64,000 bases of DNA from Piromyces finnis (taxonomy: Eukaryota > Neocallimastigomycota > Neocallimastigomycetes > Neocallimastigales > Neocallimastigaceae), in NCBI GenBank assembly GCA_002104945.1, contig MCFH01000039.1, positions 62,001 through 126,000 on the forward strand, read 5' to 3'. The position numbers and the translations under genes were made by a program. The notes under the pieces are model-generated. The model was not told the origin of the DNA. It searched no databases and worked only from the letters and a program-made list of their open reading frames with translations. Positions 13,270 to 27,000 of the stretch are shown here, in pieces. The stretch's first letter is position 1, and the number at the start of each line of letters is the position of its first letter.

Positions 13270-16200
13270 TTCTATTTAAAATAATAATAAATCTTTATTG
13301 TTTGTTTGAAATGATAGATGATTATATTAATATTTTTATTTTATTTGAATGGACACTAATTATAAATATATATATATTTATTTATTTTTATTTATTTATT
13401 TATTTATTACCTTGTTTAATGGAATAAATATAGTATTATTTATATATTATATATTATTTAACAATAGATTAATGTCTATATTATACATAAATTTATATTC
13501 TTTTTTTTTTGTTTGTTTTTGTTTTGTTTTGTTTTGTTTATATTGTTTTATTTGAATATTAAAATAAATTATTTAAAAATAATTTATTAGTTACTTGAAA
13601 TATTATTGAAATATTATTATTATTATGGTAAAATTATTCTCTTATTTCTTTGGAATATTTACTTTTTTATACAAGAATTATAAAAATTATTATTTTACCC
13701 TGAATTATTATTACAAAAGTGTATCATGCAAATTCAATAATTATTTTACGAGTATAAAGCTGAACTTTTTACAATAAACAATTAAAAAATTATTAATTGA
13801 CTTTATACAAAAAAGAAAAAAAAATATAATTTATTAATGTTTTCAATAAACAAAAGATTTGCCCTTAAATCTAATATTTATTAAGTTTTCTCTTTTTCTT
13901 GTTGTAATTTAATATTTATATAGATTATTTATTTCAATAAATTAAAATAATAATAAAAATTAATACTCTTATTAATTTTTAATAATAAATATTGTTTATT
14001 TATAAATTTAAATAAATATATATTATTTATAAATTTTATCTAAACTTGTTATTTTATATTATTTATTTTCAATATTATTTTTTTTTATATAACAATTATA
14101 TATAAAAGTTTTTATTAAATGATTATTAAATAAATAATAAGAATAATAAAAAATAAAATAAAAATATAAATATAAAAGAAAAGGTTTATAAATAAATAAA
14201 TGATTCTTTTTTTAAAGATTATTATAATTATGTAATTATATTATCTAATTGGATTTTCTTTTAAAAAAAAAATTAAAACTCTTTTTCCTTTTTTTTTTTT
14301 ATTCTTTCTTTTCTTTACTGTTTAAGAAAAAAGAAAAACTGAATGAAAACTGGTTTATTTCTATTAAATATAAAAACAAAAGAAAAAGAAATTATTATAA
14401 TTTTTTTGTTTTTTTTAAAAGATTAATTTTGATAAATAAATAAAAGTAAAAAAAAAAAAAAAAAAAAAAATTAAAGGAAAAAATTATAATTAAATATAAA
14501 TATTTCTATATTAAAAAATTTTATTTATTACAAAATTTTATTCTATTATGATGTTATTTTTAAATGATTATTTTATTTATATTTACAATTTTTTTTTTGA
14601 AAATATAAAACATTATAATTCATTCTCTCTTAACCATTATATACACACACACCTTGTTTTTATTTAGGATATAAAAAGCTTCCATTATTATTATTATTAA
14701 AAACTTTTACTATGAAAGGATTAAAACCAAAAAATAACATCTTTTTTTTTGTTACCCAGATTTTTGCATTTCTATGAATCGTTTTCTGTATATTAAAAAT
14801 ATTTTCATTTTCGTTTTTAATGTTTGAAGTTTTTTATTAATTAATTAATTAATTAATTAATTAATTTAATGTGATTTAATTTTGTGTAACTTTATAAAAT
14901 TAAAAAAATTACAATTTATTAGCAGTAGTAAAAAACAATAAGCAATAAGTAATAAAAATTAGTTGAATGGTTCAATGATTCAATGGTTCAATTATAGTGA
15001 AAAAAGTATTATATTATTTTTAAATGATTTTCATAAACAAGCCATATGGTTTTACCACGTATTTTCTATCATTTCTTGAAATTAATTGAAATCAATTGAA
15101 ATCTATTGAAATCTTTTGAAATCAAAAGGCTTACATGAGCGTTACACATCACTTGAAATAATTTTTTTTATTTTCTAAAAGAATAAGAATTAAAGTTTAA
15201 ATTTAATTTATTGTAAAATTTTATAAATTTAGCTGTAACCAATAATATTCATGATTTTTGATTAAAATGTAAAATCATCACTAGGCTTCAAAATTTAATT
15301 AGAATTTTTATATTTAATAAAGTTTTTTCTTTTGGTAGTTTTGTTTTAAAAATTTGTTAGGTTAAAACAAAATAAAATTTTTTTATGCGGTTATTTCTTT
15401 GTTTTTCACTAACCATTAAAAAAAAATAAAATTTAGAGTTTTTTCATGTAACATGTTAAACATGGTTTGTTGAAAGAGTAACGAGTATATAATTAAAGCA
15501 TATAAATGAATACAAAGTGGAATATAAAAGAAATTACTATTAAAATGGATAAAGGTAATATTAAAAGATGCATTGTTAAAAAAAAAAAGTATAAAGACTA
15601 TTATAAAAATGTATTATTAAAACTTGCTGTTAATAAAAAATGGTTATTAATAAAAAAGTATTATTAAACATTTAGTTTTTAAATTCATAACATTTATATA
15701 GAAATAGTATAAAGAAAAAAAAAATATGTAAAAAAGGCACATTCACTCAATATTTATTGGATCTGTTTATTGTTATGATATCAAGTGTGGTGGTGGCATT
15801 ATATTTTATACTAATACTAATGAAAACAATGAAACTTTAATAACTATTTAGTATAAAATATTAAAATATTGAATATTTCTACCTTTAAATTCATTCAATT
15901 TTATTAGTAAGAAACAGAGTGTGATCACTCTTCTTTACTCTTAGTAAATACTTTTTTTTTTTTCAAAATTAATTATTAAATAAATTAAATGACTATTTCT
16001 TTTTTTGGTAATGGATATATATATATTGACCAATGACTATCACGTATTTTAATATAAATGTTACACGAAAATAAAATGATGATTTATTATTTTATTCTAT
16101 TTATTTTGATAAAATTAATCTGTAATTTTTTATATTAATTTAATTAATAAATATTTAATAAATTAGATTAAATTTAATTGCATTCATAAATATATAATTT

Positions 16201-19200
16201 TTATTATTTATATTGATAGATATATATTAAGATTATAATAAAATATATATTTAAATAAAGTTTTAATATTTTCTTTTTTTCTTTATAAAGGAAAAAAAAT
16301 ACTCATCATGAAAAATAAAAGGGTTAAGTTAACTTTAAATCTATTAATGGTTGCTACCTATATTGCTATGCGACTACCTTGGAACTATTTTATAAAATTA
16401 CAGATTTATTTGTTATAAATGATTGAATGTCAAAATAAAGAATTCGCATAAAAATTTAACAAAAAAGAAATGATTTATTTCAATTATTTTATTATTTAAT
16501 AATTTATTATAAAAATATTAAAAAAAGAAAAAGTGAGGAAGAAAAAGAGAAAATGACACAACTTTGAAACAAGCAACAACTTTTATAGAATATTATATAA
16601 AAAACACTTTATATTTAAAAGTTTATTAATATTTTCTTTAAAAAAAGATTGTAAAGTAGATTTATTGTTTCTTATAAAGTATGTTTATTTTTTAAAGTAG
16701 AAAATCTCTTTTCTAATAGGATTATTAAGGTTGTTTAAAAAAAGAATATTGATATGGATGATCCATAAAAAAATTTTTTTTTACTAAAATGTTAAAATGA
16801 ATAATGAATAAAAGTAATAAATATAACAATTACTTTATATATAATTTATAGAGTGTAAAAGCTTTTAAAAATAAATGAATTACAAAATATGCTATAGTTT
16901 GGTACTAATGTCTTCTTCTTTTAAACTTTTTAAAATTAAATGTTTACTTTTTAATTTTAATTTTGATAAAAAAGTATATAATATTAATAATAAAAAGGAA
17001 AAAGGTTTTATAGCATAATATTAATATAATATTATAGATATTTTTTCAATACATTTTTTATTTTAATAGTAATATATATAAATGTAGGCATGTTGTTTTT
17101 TAAACATTATATATAAAAGTTGAAGGCTTACTCTTTTTTTTTTTTTTTTTAAATTAATAAAAATACTTTTTTTCTTTTTAAAAATGGTTCATTTTATGTA
17201 AAATATATTTAAAAGGTAGATAAAATTTAAAGATTATTATTACTATGTCTTTTCTATTTTTTTTAATTTTAACAATATTGTTGTAAACTGATACTCTCAA
17301 TTGTTTAATATTCATTATTAATTATTTACTTATCCTAATATTATGTTCTACAACAACAGCAACAGAAAACAAAGCCTATTCAAAATATTATAATTTAAAA
17401 GCATTTACCAAAGAAAGATAAACTTTGTTTAATATTTTATTCCCAAGAAGAGATTTAAATACTTTTATGCTTTTTGAACATTAGGAATATGAAACACATT
17501 AATATTCAAATTTAAGTAATTAAAATACAATAATTATTAATACATTATTAATAATTAAATATATAAAATAATTAAATATATAAAATTTAATTAAAAACTA
17601 CACGATTATAATGTAATAGCGATAATATTTGATATTATAAACAAATTATCCTAAAAAATAGTAATTAACTTATTTTAGACATAAATAATTTATTATATTC
17701 TTTAACATTAAATAAATGGAGTAAAAATGTATAAAGTTTTATTTTATATCTATTTTTATTACAATTATATTGATTAGATAAAGTATAATTTGTTCTACAT
17801 AAAAACACTATAAAAACATACTCTTTTATACATTCTAAGTAATCATTTATAATTATTATTTGTAAATGATATAAATGTTTTAATTATAAAATGCTTTTTA
17901 ATGCTTTTAATATATGTATGTGGGAAATAAAAACGATTATAAATTCTTGATAAATTTTTAATTACTTATTTTCTATTTCTTATATATATCATATTGATAT
18001 TTTATTTAATCTTTTTTGTATTAAAAATTAAAAATTAATTACAGAAAATGTGAAAGTTTTTACTATTACAATATGCCATTTATTTAAATATCTATTTAAT
18101 TATCCATTTATATTAATTGATTTAAATATTTATTTATTTATCTATTTATTTATCCATTTATATTAATTAATTTAAATATTTATTTATTTATCTATTTATT
18201 TATCCATTTATATTAATTAATTTAAATATTTATTTATTTATCTATTTATTTATCCATTTATATTAATTGATTTAAATATTTATTTATTTATCTATTTATT
18301 TATCCATTTATATTAATTGATTTAAATATTTATTTATTTATCTATTTAATTATCCATTTATATTAATTAATTTAAATATCTATTTATTTTTATTATTAAC
18401 CTATTATAAAACATTTTCATTTTTATTTCTTAAAAAACCATCTATTTTATACAATTCTTCTTTTTATAATATACTTGGCTTCAACCATAATTTACTAAAA
18501 GTTTTTACCTTTTTTTCTATATCTGAAATATAGAAATGGTGGTTAATGAAAATTGCATTATTGTTGTACAAAATTTTATTCTGTCATAATGCCAATTTTA
18601 ATAGTACCATTCTATCTACATTTTTATAGTTTATAAGATTATTTTAAATTTTTTTTTAAAACAATCTAATAATCTTAATACGAAATAGGATAAAACAGGT
18701 GTTACTTCGTCACAGTAAGCAGAATTCTATTTTTATAAAGTGCCTCAAAAATAAGCAGAAAAAAAAATTTTTTTTTGGCTTTTATGGCTGGCCAAGAAAA
18801 AAAAGTTTAATATTTTTAAATCAATACATTACAATACATTTTATAATGTAAATGTAATGTAATTTATTGTAGAGTATTATTAATTTACATGACAATGTAA
18901 TATATTATATAATATATTAAATAATATATAAAATGGTAATTTCCATATATAATATAATATTAATATTTATTATTAATTTAATATTCTTTAATTTTAGTTA
19001 TTATTATTAAAAGAGATTTAAATATTTTCCTTTATATATTATTATATACATTGTAATATAATACTTCATATATTAACAATATTTTCAATATAAATCAATG
19101 GAATAATAAAAAAAGATCGAATAAATATATATAATTATAATATAATTATAATATAAAATAATAATATAATATTTATTAATTTAATAAGAAAGAATAACAC

Positions 19201-20595
19201 TTGTCATATATTAAAAATTTATTCTTTTTTTGTGAAAAATTATTTTAAAAATTATTTCATCATCATTTAAATTTTTTTTTTTTTTTTCATTTTAATATTG
19301 TAATTATTTTTTTTTATTAGTATATTTATTTTTTTTTTTTAAAAAAAAGAAAAAAGATAAATTCTATAAATATAACCACATTACCCTTTTTTTTTTCTTT
19401 TTTTCTTTTTTTAAAAAAAAATATAAAAAAATAATTAAAAAAAAAAAAAGTAAATATTCAATTTTTATTATTTAATATGCTATTTAAATAGAAAGAAAAG
19501 AAAGAATTATCCTTTTTGAAATATTTAAAATATCCAGAAAATAACAATTCAATTTAAAATATGATTCAATTTTGAAATTTGACTTTAAAACAATATCACT
19601 AATATTAACAATAAAATTAAATAAAAATTTCAAAATAATACCATGTATATAATGTAAAAAATATAACGTTTTAAAAGTAATATATTAAAAACTTTCCATT
19701 TAAAAAAAAAGCTGTAATGATAATTTTTAAATTTAATATTTTTTTAATAAATATAAATATATATTAAAATTAATTATTTGAAAAATATAAATGATAGTAT
19801 TTAAAAAAGCTTTTTTTTTTCTTTAAGAAATATTGTTATGTAATAAATTTAGTAAACAATAACCATAAGTATACATAATATATAATAACAACAATAATAG
19901 TAAATGTAAAAACAAAATCAAAAATAAACTATATAAATCTTAACAAAAAATACTTCAGAAATACCTATTCTAATAAAATTTCACAAAAGAATCATACTAT
20001 TGATATTATTTTTTATATTTTTTTTATATAAAATATAATTAATTTGTAGAAAAAAAAAATTACCAATTCTATATATTTAAAGATGAAATAATTATTAAAA
20101 TATCTTTTTTTATTTTATATGCTTTTTATAAAATTATTTAGTTTAAAAAAAAAAAAAAAAAATTAAATTATTGTTTTGTATATGAACATGGTAGTAATAT
20201 AACAGGATTGTTTTAAAAGGTATAGATATAAATATATTTTATATAATTTATAAATTTTAAATATTATATACTAAATAGTTAATTCTATAATAAATTGAAT
20301 TAAATTTAAATTTTCACACAGTTGTGTTATATTAAAACCGTGAGTCGAATTCTGTATAATAATAAATATATCATATATTTAATTTCTGTTTTTTTTTTAT
20401 TTTTTTATTTTTACCCACTTTATTATTTTAAAATAATATTTAATTTAATTATTAAAGTGAGTATATAAAAATAAATAACAAAAAAAAAAAAAAAAAAAAC
20501 GATACATGTATAAATGTATATGATATAAGAAAACTTAAAAATAATACCTAATTAAAAAGTCTCCCAAGTAAGACATATTTTATATACAAGAGTTA
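13270..20595. other. Gene-free AT-rich desert
   Basis: About 7.3 kb between divergent genes, the longest gap in the window. All frames are closed except short ones that chance could explain. It holds poly(A)/poly(T) runs, an ATTA tetramer run near 14835-14870, and a 50-bp minisatellite listed separately. A few slightly GC-richer patches (15506-15664, about 15735-15845, 16308-16420) can be read as 35-52 residue fragments, some hydrophobic. They may be gene relics, but no family was recognised. No tRNA, rRNA or transposase was seen. Confidence 0.6.
18082..18388. repeat. 50-bp minisatellite, about six copies
   Basis: A 50-bp unit recurs head to tail. Each unit starts TTTAAATATTTATTTATTTA and ends TATTAATTAA or TATTAATTGA. 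Copies differ by single substitutions, and the first and last are the most divergent. No coding meaning is visible. Confidence 0.95.
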
Positions 20596-22306
20596 ATGAA
20601 TAAACCAAATTTAAAAGTAGTAGTTTTATTTGGTGCTTGCATAATACTAGCAAAATATCACTCAGATAATACTAGTAATTTCATATCAAATATAAAAAAT
20701 ATTAACATTCAATTAATTCAGGATTATTATAAAAATCCACCAATAGAAGATTTAGAAGTTATTACAAATATAATTGAGAAAATTATAGTAAAACTTCCAT
20801 CTAGAAAAGCATTATTATACGGAATATTATCATTCTTTTTTATCTTGAGCTATTTTCAATATTTCCTTATTTTTTTAGATATATCTAAAGAGAAAATGCT
20901 TCAACTATTTCCTTTTAAGCAATTAGTCAATAGCAATAGTTTAGATATTTCCTTAAAACAAATTACAAATTCATTAAGTTTATTGACACAACGTCAAAAA
21001 CTTATCAATTCTATTTCTAATTCAAATGTAAAATGGATAAATAACATTAGAACCTATAATACCAAGGTTAATCAAGAAAAGGCTATTAGTAGTATTGCTG
21101 ATTACATTAAAGAACATAAATGTAAAAATATTGTCGTTCTTAGTGGTGCTGGTATATCTACCAATGCCAATATACCTGATTTTAGATCTCCTGGTACTGG
21201 TTTATACAGTAATTTATCAAAATATAATCTTCCTTCCCCACAATCCATATTTGATATTGTATATTATAGACATAATCCAAATCCTTTCTGTCATATCGCA
21301 AAGGATCATTATACCAAAGATTATAAGTGAGTTTAAAACCTAAATATATATGATATCTTTAAAAAAAAATAATATATAAGGTGTAATTCTATATATATAT
21401 ATATATTAGAATTTTGAATTATAATTTATATAAAGAAAAAAAATTGAATTATTATTAGAAAGGATGGGTTTTTTAATGGATGATATTATCGATAGAATAT
21501 CTATTTTAAGTGATTAAATTGTTGTTTATTATTGAATAAAATAAAACTAAATAAAATATTAATTATATATATATATATATGAATATTTACAAAAATAGGC
21601 CTACTTTAACGCATTATTTCATACGTCTTTTAGCTGAACGTGGCTTACTTTTAAGAAATTTCACCCAAAATATTGATGGCTTAGAAGAAAAAGCTGGACT
21701 TCCTGAAAAATATATCATTCATGCCCATGGTACTTATAAAACCGCACATTGTGTCGGTAATGAATTAGGTTGTGGTTGTGGTAAAGAATACTCACAAGAA
21801 TGGTTCAAGGAAAAAATGCTTAAAATGAAAAAGCCAATTTGTCCTGTTTGTAGAGGTTATGTAAAGCCAGATATTGTCTTCTTTGGTGAAGAATTACCAA
21901 TATCATTTTGGTTTGGTTTACAAGATGATATACCTAAATGTGATTTAATGATTATCATGGGTACATCATTACAAGTAAGTAGGAGTAACATTTAAAATAA
22001 ATTGAATTAATTATATCATAGATATTAATAAGAATGTAAATATATTTCTTTCTTTTTTTTTTCAAAATATATTAATAGGTTCATCCATTTGCCTCAATAC
22101 CTGATCAAGTAAATTTAAATGTCCCAAGATTATTAATTAACAAAACTGCTGTTGGTCCATTCAAAGAATTTGCATTATTACCAAAGAAAAATCAAGGAAG
22201 AGATTATGCATATTTGGGTAACTGTGATGATGGTTGTATGGAATTAGCAAAAGCATTAGGTTTAGATAAAGAATTGATGGAACTTTATGAAAATGGAAGA
22301 AAATAA
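20596..22306 (+). CDS. Class I sirtuin (Sir2 family NAD-dependent deacylase) with hydrophobic N-terminus
   Basis: Three exons (20596-21326, 21599-21974, 22079-22306) join in phase to give 444 residues. NAD-binding motifs are GAGIST (about 184-189) with NIPDFRSPGTGLY, and TQNIDGLE (about 266-273). The catalytic His sits in HAHG (about 287), and later motifs KPDIVFFGE and MGTSLQVHPF are SIRT2/Hst2-like. The zinc site has the CPVC pair, but the first half is spaced unusually (C-x6-CGC, about 295-304). Sirtuins remove acyl groups from lysines using NAD. Unusually, the first 180 residues hold two hydrophobic stretches (about 7-20 and 73-96), suggesting membrane association; class I sirtuins are normally soluble. 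The enzyme call is secure; localisation is inferred. Confidence 0.93.
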
Positions 22307-23591
22307 ATGTCAATATCAAACAAACATGAAATGATAATTTAATATCTATTTCTATATATATATTTTATTTGTAAAAAAAAAAAAAATATTAATATCAAAT
22401 TATATATTTACTTTTTTTTTTTTTTTTTCCCTCCCTCTACTCTTAATAAAAACAATATTTTTATTATAATCAACAATTCTATATCAATAATAATAACAAA
22501 TAATAAATAATAATAATAATAATAAATAAATAAATAAAAAAAAAAAAAATTAAAAATAATATAACCAATATTGAACTATTCAAATTAAATATATATATAT
22601 AAACTATAGTAAACTAATAAAAAATGCCAATATTAATAAAAGAAATCATTCAATTTTAAAACTCAAAGAAAAATGGGAATTTTTTAAATATTAAAGTTTT
22701 TCCTTTTTTATTATTATTATTATTAATAGATGGATTAATTCTTATATATATATAAAAAAAAAAAGTTGGTGTAGAAAAAGCAAAGTTTTTAAAGCTATTT
22801 GAAAGGATTTATTTATTATTATTTCATGAAAAATTTTGTTACCAGAAAACTTTAATAAAGTCGTGAGAAGTTTAGGTATAAAAAAGAATTAAGAATTACA
22901 TTAATGCAATTCTAAATTCACACCTTTATTAAATGAAATTAGTTTTTAAAATTATGAAATTTATTTTTATCCAATAATTTTATTTTTGAATTTAAAGTTT
23001 ACTATAAAAACTTTAAATAAAAAGGCAAAAAAAAAAAAAAAAAAAAAAAAAGGCAAAAAAAAAAAAATTAAATAGTATTCTGGGGAAAGAGAGAAACTTT
23101 ATGCATTAAAAAAAAAAAAAAAATAGTAATTGCATTTCTTAATAATTTATGCCACTTTGACCATTATAAAAAAAAATATTTTTATTATTATTTTAATTAA
23201 ATGTTTGTTGAAGTCCTTATTAAATAAGAAAATAAGAATTGATATAAAGTAATTATTTTGTTTTATGGTGGATAAAAAATTAAATAAAAAGAAAAAAATA
23301 ATTATTGATAATTTGACGATTTTTTTTTTCTTTTTAATAAAATATTATTAAAAAAAAAAAAACTTTAATAATTAAAAATATAAATATATATAATAATTGA
23401 TTCAATTTGTGTCATTCTATCAAAAGTAATACTAAAAGAAAAAAAGTTTTACTCTAACGAATCTATTTTATAATTGTTCAACATTTTAAATGAAAATATA
23501 TTAATAAATATTGTAAATTAAATGAGTTATATTAAATATAAAAAACATAATAATAATAATAATAATAAACATAATAATAAAAATTATTAGA

Positions 23592-23732
<141 letters not shown>

Positions 23733-23906
23733 TTAAACATAATAAAACTATAATAGCAACAACAACAAGAATAACCCTTTTCAAAATTTAATTATATTTT
23801 TGTAGGCTCTATTATTGTTGTCAATTGGTATTTTAAATCTATATAATATATTATTGAATCTATCTATCAATATTTTTTTTAAACTTTTAGAAAAAGTATT
23901 ATAAAG

Positions 23907-23907
<1 letters not shown>

Positions 23908-23946
<39 letters not shown>

Positions 23947-23970
23947 GATAGATAGATAGATAGATAGATA
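23908..23970. repeat. (AAT)n followed by (GATA)n
   Basis: A run of about 12 AAT units passes directly into about five GATA units, some 90 bp before the start codon of the ankyrin gene. It may lie in the 5' UTR or promoter. Confidence 0.9.
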
Positions 23971-24056
23971 AATAGATATAAAACTGGAAATAAATATTTT
24001 AAATATTAAGAATTATATGATATGTAATGGTGAAAAAGTATTTTTAAAAACTAAAT

Positions 24057-27000
24057 ATGGAAGTATCCAGTCATAAATTAACAAAAAAATTTAGTAGATC
24101 AGAACATCATTTTGAAAATGAAGAAGAAAATAATAAAAATTTTTTACTTTCATGTAAAAGTGGAAATCAATCTTTAATGAAAAGATATTTATCGCATATC
24201 ACGAGTATTAATGTAAAGGAAAAGGAAACAGGAAATACAGCACTTCATTTAGCATGCATTAATGGTCATGAAAAATTGGCTCAGTTACTCATTAAAAATG
24301 GTATTGATATTGATGAAAAAAATAATGAAGGGTTTGTTGCTCTTTACTATGCCATCTATAATGGATTAGTGAGTACGGTAAAAGTATTATTAAATCATGA
24401 ATCGTACATGGAATGTCTCGATAAATACGGAAATTCTATTTTACATATTGCATGTGAATTGGGATACATTGACATTGTAAAACAATTATTGGAAAAAAAG
24501 GTACTAAATAATCATAAAAATAATAATTTTAAAACTCCTTTTCACATTGCTTGTCAAAAGGGGTTTATTCATATTATCGAACTTATGTTACAACGTCATG
24601 ATATATTGATTGACGATATTGATAGGGATGGGAAAACAGCGTTAATTTTAGTCTGTGAAAATAATCATTTTGATATTGTAAAACTGTTACTAAAAAGTAA
24701 TTGTAATATATATATAAGAGATAATGCAGGGAAATCGGCCATTTATTATGCTTGTCAAGTCAATAATACGGATATGATCAAGGCATTAATTCATGCAAAT
24801 GCTGATATTATGCAATATGATAATGATACGGTATATCCATTACATTTAGCATGTATGAATGGAAATCTAGAAATTGTAAAAATGTTTGTGGAATTGTTAA
24901 ATGCCGATATGGAATGTAGAGATAACCATGGTTATACGCCACTCTATGCTGCTTATATTAATCAACAAAGTAGTGTGATAAAATATCTTATTTCAAAAGG
25001 ATGTAATGTCGATTCTCAAAATAATGATGGGGTGGCCATTCTTCATTATTGTTGTATGATTGATTGTTTAGATTCTTTAAAGGCAAATAATAATGATGAT
25101 GTCGTCATTGCAGCGACTAAAAAACGTCGAAAAGAAAGGATGACCTCTTTTAGAAGTTATGCTTTAGAGGATACCCTTTACTGTTCTATCGAAGAATTAT
25201 CTAATTTTGTAAAGACTTCGTCTGTCCCGAGTGTAGCTTCAAACGATACCCCTTCTAAAAAAAGGGGTACTAATACTACTGCCAATAATAAAAAGAATAT
25301 GGAAAGATCATCATCATCATCTTCTTCAGGTTCATTAAAAAGAGAAAAAAGTATGGAACAGAAAAAATCATTAAAAAGTGCAACACTTCGTTCCCGAATG
25401 AGTTTAAAACATCTTCTTTCAAAATCATCAGGAAAAATTGGAAATAAAGAGGAGACATCAAAAATAGTTTTGGATGAATTGAAAAGGAATAATGAAAATA
25501 ATTTAAAAAATCATAAAAAATCAAAAAGTGAATACCTTCCAAATGAAAATATTAATAAAAGAAGAAATAATAAGGAAAAAGGGGAGGAGGACGAGGAAGA
25601 TGAAGGATTGAAAAAAGGAAAATCATTTTATTTTAGTTTTAATCGTAAAAGTAAAAATGAAGTGAATAATACTTCCTTGAAAGAAAAAAATAAATTGTCT
25701 ATAAAGAAGAAAGAGAATGATAAAAATGAAATAACAAATACCATTTCTGACCCAAAGGAAAATGAAAAGAAAAATAGGACTAAAAGTTTGTCAAACATTA
25801 AAAAAAATAAAATCAACGATTCTCAGTCAAGTATTTTACTTCATGGGACAAGAAGTCTTTTAGGTAGCCTTGATTCTTTTCTTTCAACAACTAGTAGTAC
25901 CAACAATGTTGCTACCATCAATAATAAAAATTTATATTTTAGTAGTGAAATGGAATATATAGAAATTTTATTGGATAATAATGCAAATATTAATATTCGA
26001 GACAATGATGGGAATACACCTTTAATGATTGCTTGTGCTTTTCGAAGAATAGAACAAATCAATTTATTATTAAAACGTGGGGCTAAAACAGATGTTTTAA
26101 ATAATGAAGGGATTACCCCATTGGATTTTCTTTGTTTTGACAAAGAATTGGGAATACGAAAAGAAGGAATCAATATATATAATTCAAGTCGGTATGAAAA
26201 TTATGTTCCATATCTATTACAAAAGGATACCTCTTTATCAAACGCAAGTAATAAAAATTATAAATATACACCACTTCACCTGGCATGTTATAATAATAAT
26301 TTAGAAATGATTAAATTCCTATTGGAAAAAGGTCAAAGTATTAATGCAACGGATTGTAATTTAAATACCTCCTTTCATATATTATGTAAAAAGGGATATA
26401 GTAATATACTAAAAGAATTATTTGAAATGAAACTAAATATTAATGTTAATGCTCAAAATGTCATTGGTAAAACAGGAATACATTATGCCTGTCAAAATCA
26501 AGATGTCATCACCATTAAATTATTATTGGAACATCATGTTAATTTACAGCTAGCGGATAGTCATGGTAATACACCATTGCACGTTGCTTGCTCCATTAAT
26601 AATTATGAAGTTATTGATTTACTTCTTAATCATATCATATCTGAATTTAGTAATAATTCCCTTCAAGTATCATCCACTGCCACCTCCACCGAAACTACAA
26701 AAAAAAGTGAACCCATCACCAATGAAATGGAAATTATTAATTGTTTTAACGAAAAGGATGAAACTCCGATTTTTTTAGCATTAAAGAATGATCATATAAA
26801 AATTGTTAATAAATTACTTCACCTTCATAATATCAATATCTCCTTTAGGGATAAAGAAAATGAAAATACCTTGTTACATTTAGCTTGTGAAAAAGAAATT
26901 GTTAGTACAGCTCAAAATTTACTATGGCTTTCCATGGACCCCAACGTTCAAAATAAAGAGGGAAATACACCACTTCATATTGCATGTCAAAAAAGTAGTT

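Noticed and set aside
15506-15664. 52-codon Lys/Tyr-rich frame in the desert
   Set aside because: Short and of AT-driven composition; a frame of this size is expected by chance in 7 kb of such DNA.
20310-20360. Possible tRNA-like patch (AGTCGAATTC)
   Set aside because: It resembles a T-arm core only loosely; no acceptor stem or anticodon arm could be drawn.
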